Assembly (NCBI GenBank): GCA_003118195.1
Contig: BEXV01002486.1
Span: 11,696-40,346 of the forward strand
DNA length: 28,651 nt
From: Hemicentrotus pulcherrimus
Taxonomy: Eukaryota; Echinodermata; Echinoidea; Camarodonta; Strongylocentrotidae
Reading direction: 5' to 3'
Position 1 is the first letter of the stretch. The number at the start of each line of letters is the position of its first letter. Under the pieces are notes generated by a model, which searched no databases, was not told the origin of the DNA, and saw nothing but the letters and a program-made list of their open reading frames with translations. The position numbers were made by a program, and so were the translations under genes. This document shows, in pieces, positions 28,511 through 28,651 of this stretch.

Positions 28511-28651
28511 ATGTAACATTGGCCCTTGTAATGCTAGCATACGTCCCAACTAAGATTTACATGGTACAATGTTTTTTTATTATATTCAATTTGTCATCAT
28601 TTATCTTTGAGCCAAGTTTTGAATTAAAAAAAAAGGGGGGGGGAGCTTTAA

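Larger units (their letters stand above)
27540..28651 (-). other. CACHD1 upstream intron (partial)
   Basis: Contains, in order, a MITE-like inverted repeat (27628-27800), a retroposon-like tail (27815-27895), a long CT tract (27919-28036) and a possible LINE tail (28440-28510). It ends with short A and G runs. I found no further CACHD1 exon. Confidence 0.65.

Overview
This is animal nuclear DNA. It is A+T-rich, its genes are split by GT-AG introns, and it carries SINEs, hairpin MITE-like elements, a decayed hAT-type transposase and long CT/GA tracts. The two host genes are recognisable by protein similarity to their vertebrate orthologues as I remember them. Their divergence, the style of the tRNA-derived SINEs and the many TACATGTACATG-like words suggest an invertebrate deuterostome, most likely an echinoderm such as a sea urchin. 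The species is inference; the gene identities are much firmer. A 21-base G run at the left edge and one ambiguous base (N at 20389) inside a C run look like marks of an older draft assembly. Layout: (1) Positions 491-2918, + strand: the last four coding exons of GTF3C3 (TFIIIC102, a TPR subunit of RNA polymerase III factor TFIIIC). The last 39 bases of this coding sequence, stop codon included, are tandemly repeated so that four copies lie in a row (2882-3037). (2) 3369-7800: an insertion zone. It holds a tRNA-derived SINE, a possible hAT terminus, and a minus-strand BED-finger/hAT-like transposase pseudogene (4046-6905) with one intact intron, three frameshifts and one nonsense codon. (3) 7800-12479: about 4.7 kb with no recognisable gene, containing simple repeats and probably the 3' UTR of the next gene. 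(4) 12480-27539, - strand: 21 coding exons of CACHD1 (VWFA and cache domain-containing protein 1), from inside the VWA domain to the stop codon, about 996 residues. The 5' exons lie beyond the right edge. Every exon junction keeps the reading frame. (5) 27540-28651: upstream intron of CACHD1 with a third MITE-like inverted repeat, retroposon tails and a long CT tract. The two host genes are convergent and have no obvious functional link: one acts in Pol III transcription in the nucleus, the other is a single-pass membrane protein related to calcium-channel alpha-2/delta subunits. CACHD1 introns carry three further SINE bodies, at least three SINE-tail fragments, a LINE reverse-transcriptase C-terminal fragment, one full-length hairpin MITE and a patch of degenerate short repeats. 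I found no CRISPR array, functional tRNA or rRNA gene, and no prokaryotic-type system. The most useful observations are the duplicated gene end, the set of SINEs that share a core but differ in head and tail, and the conserved motifs in the CACHD1 cytoplasmic tail.
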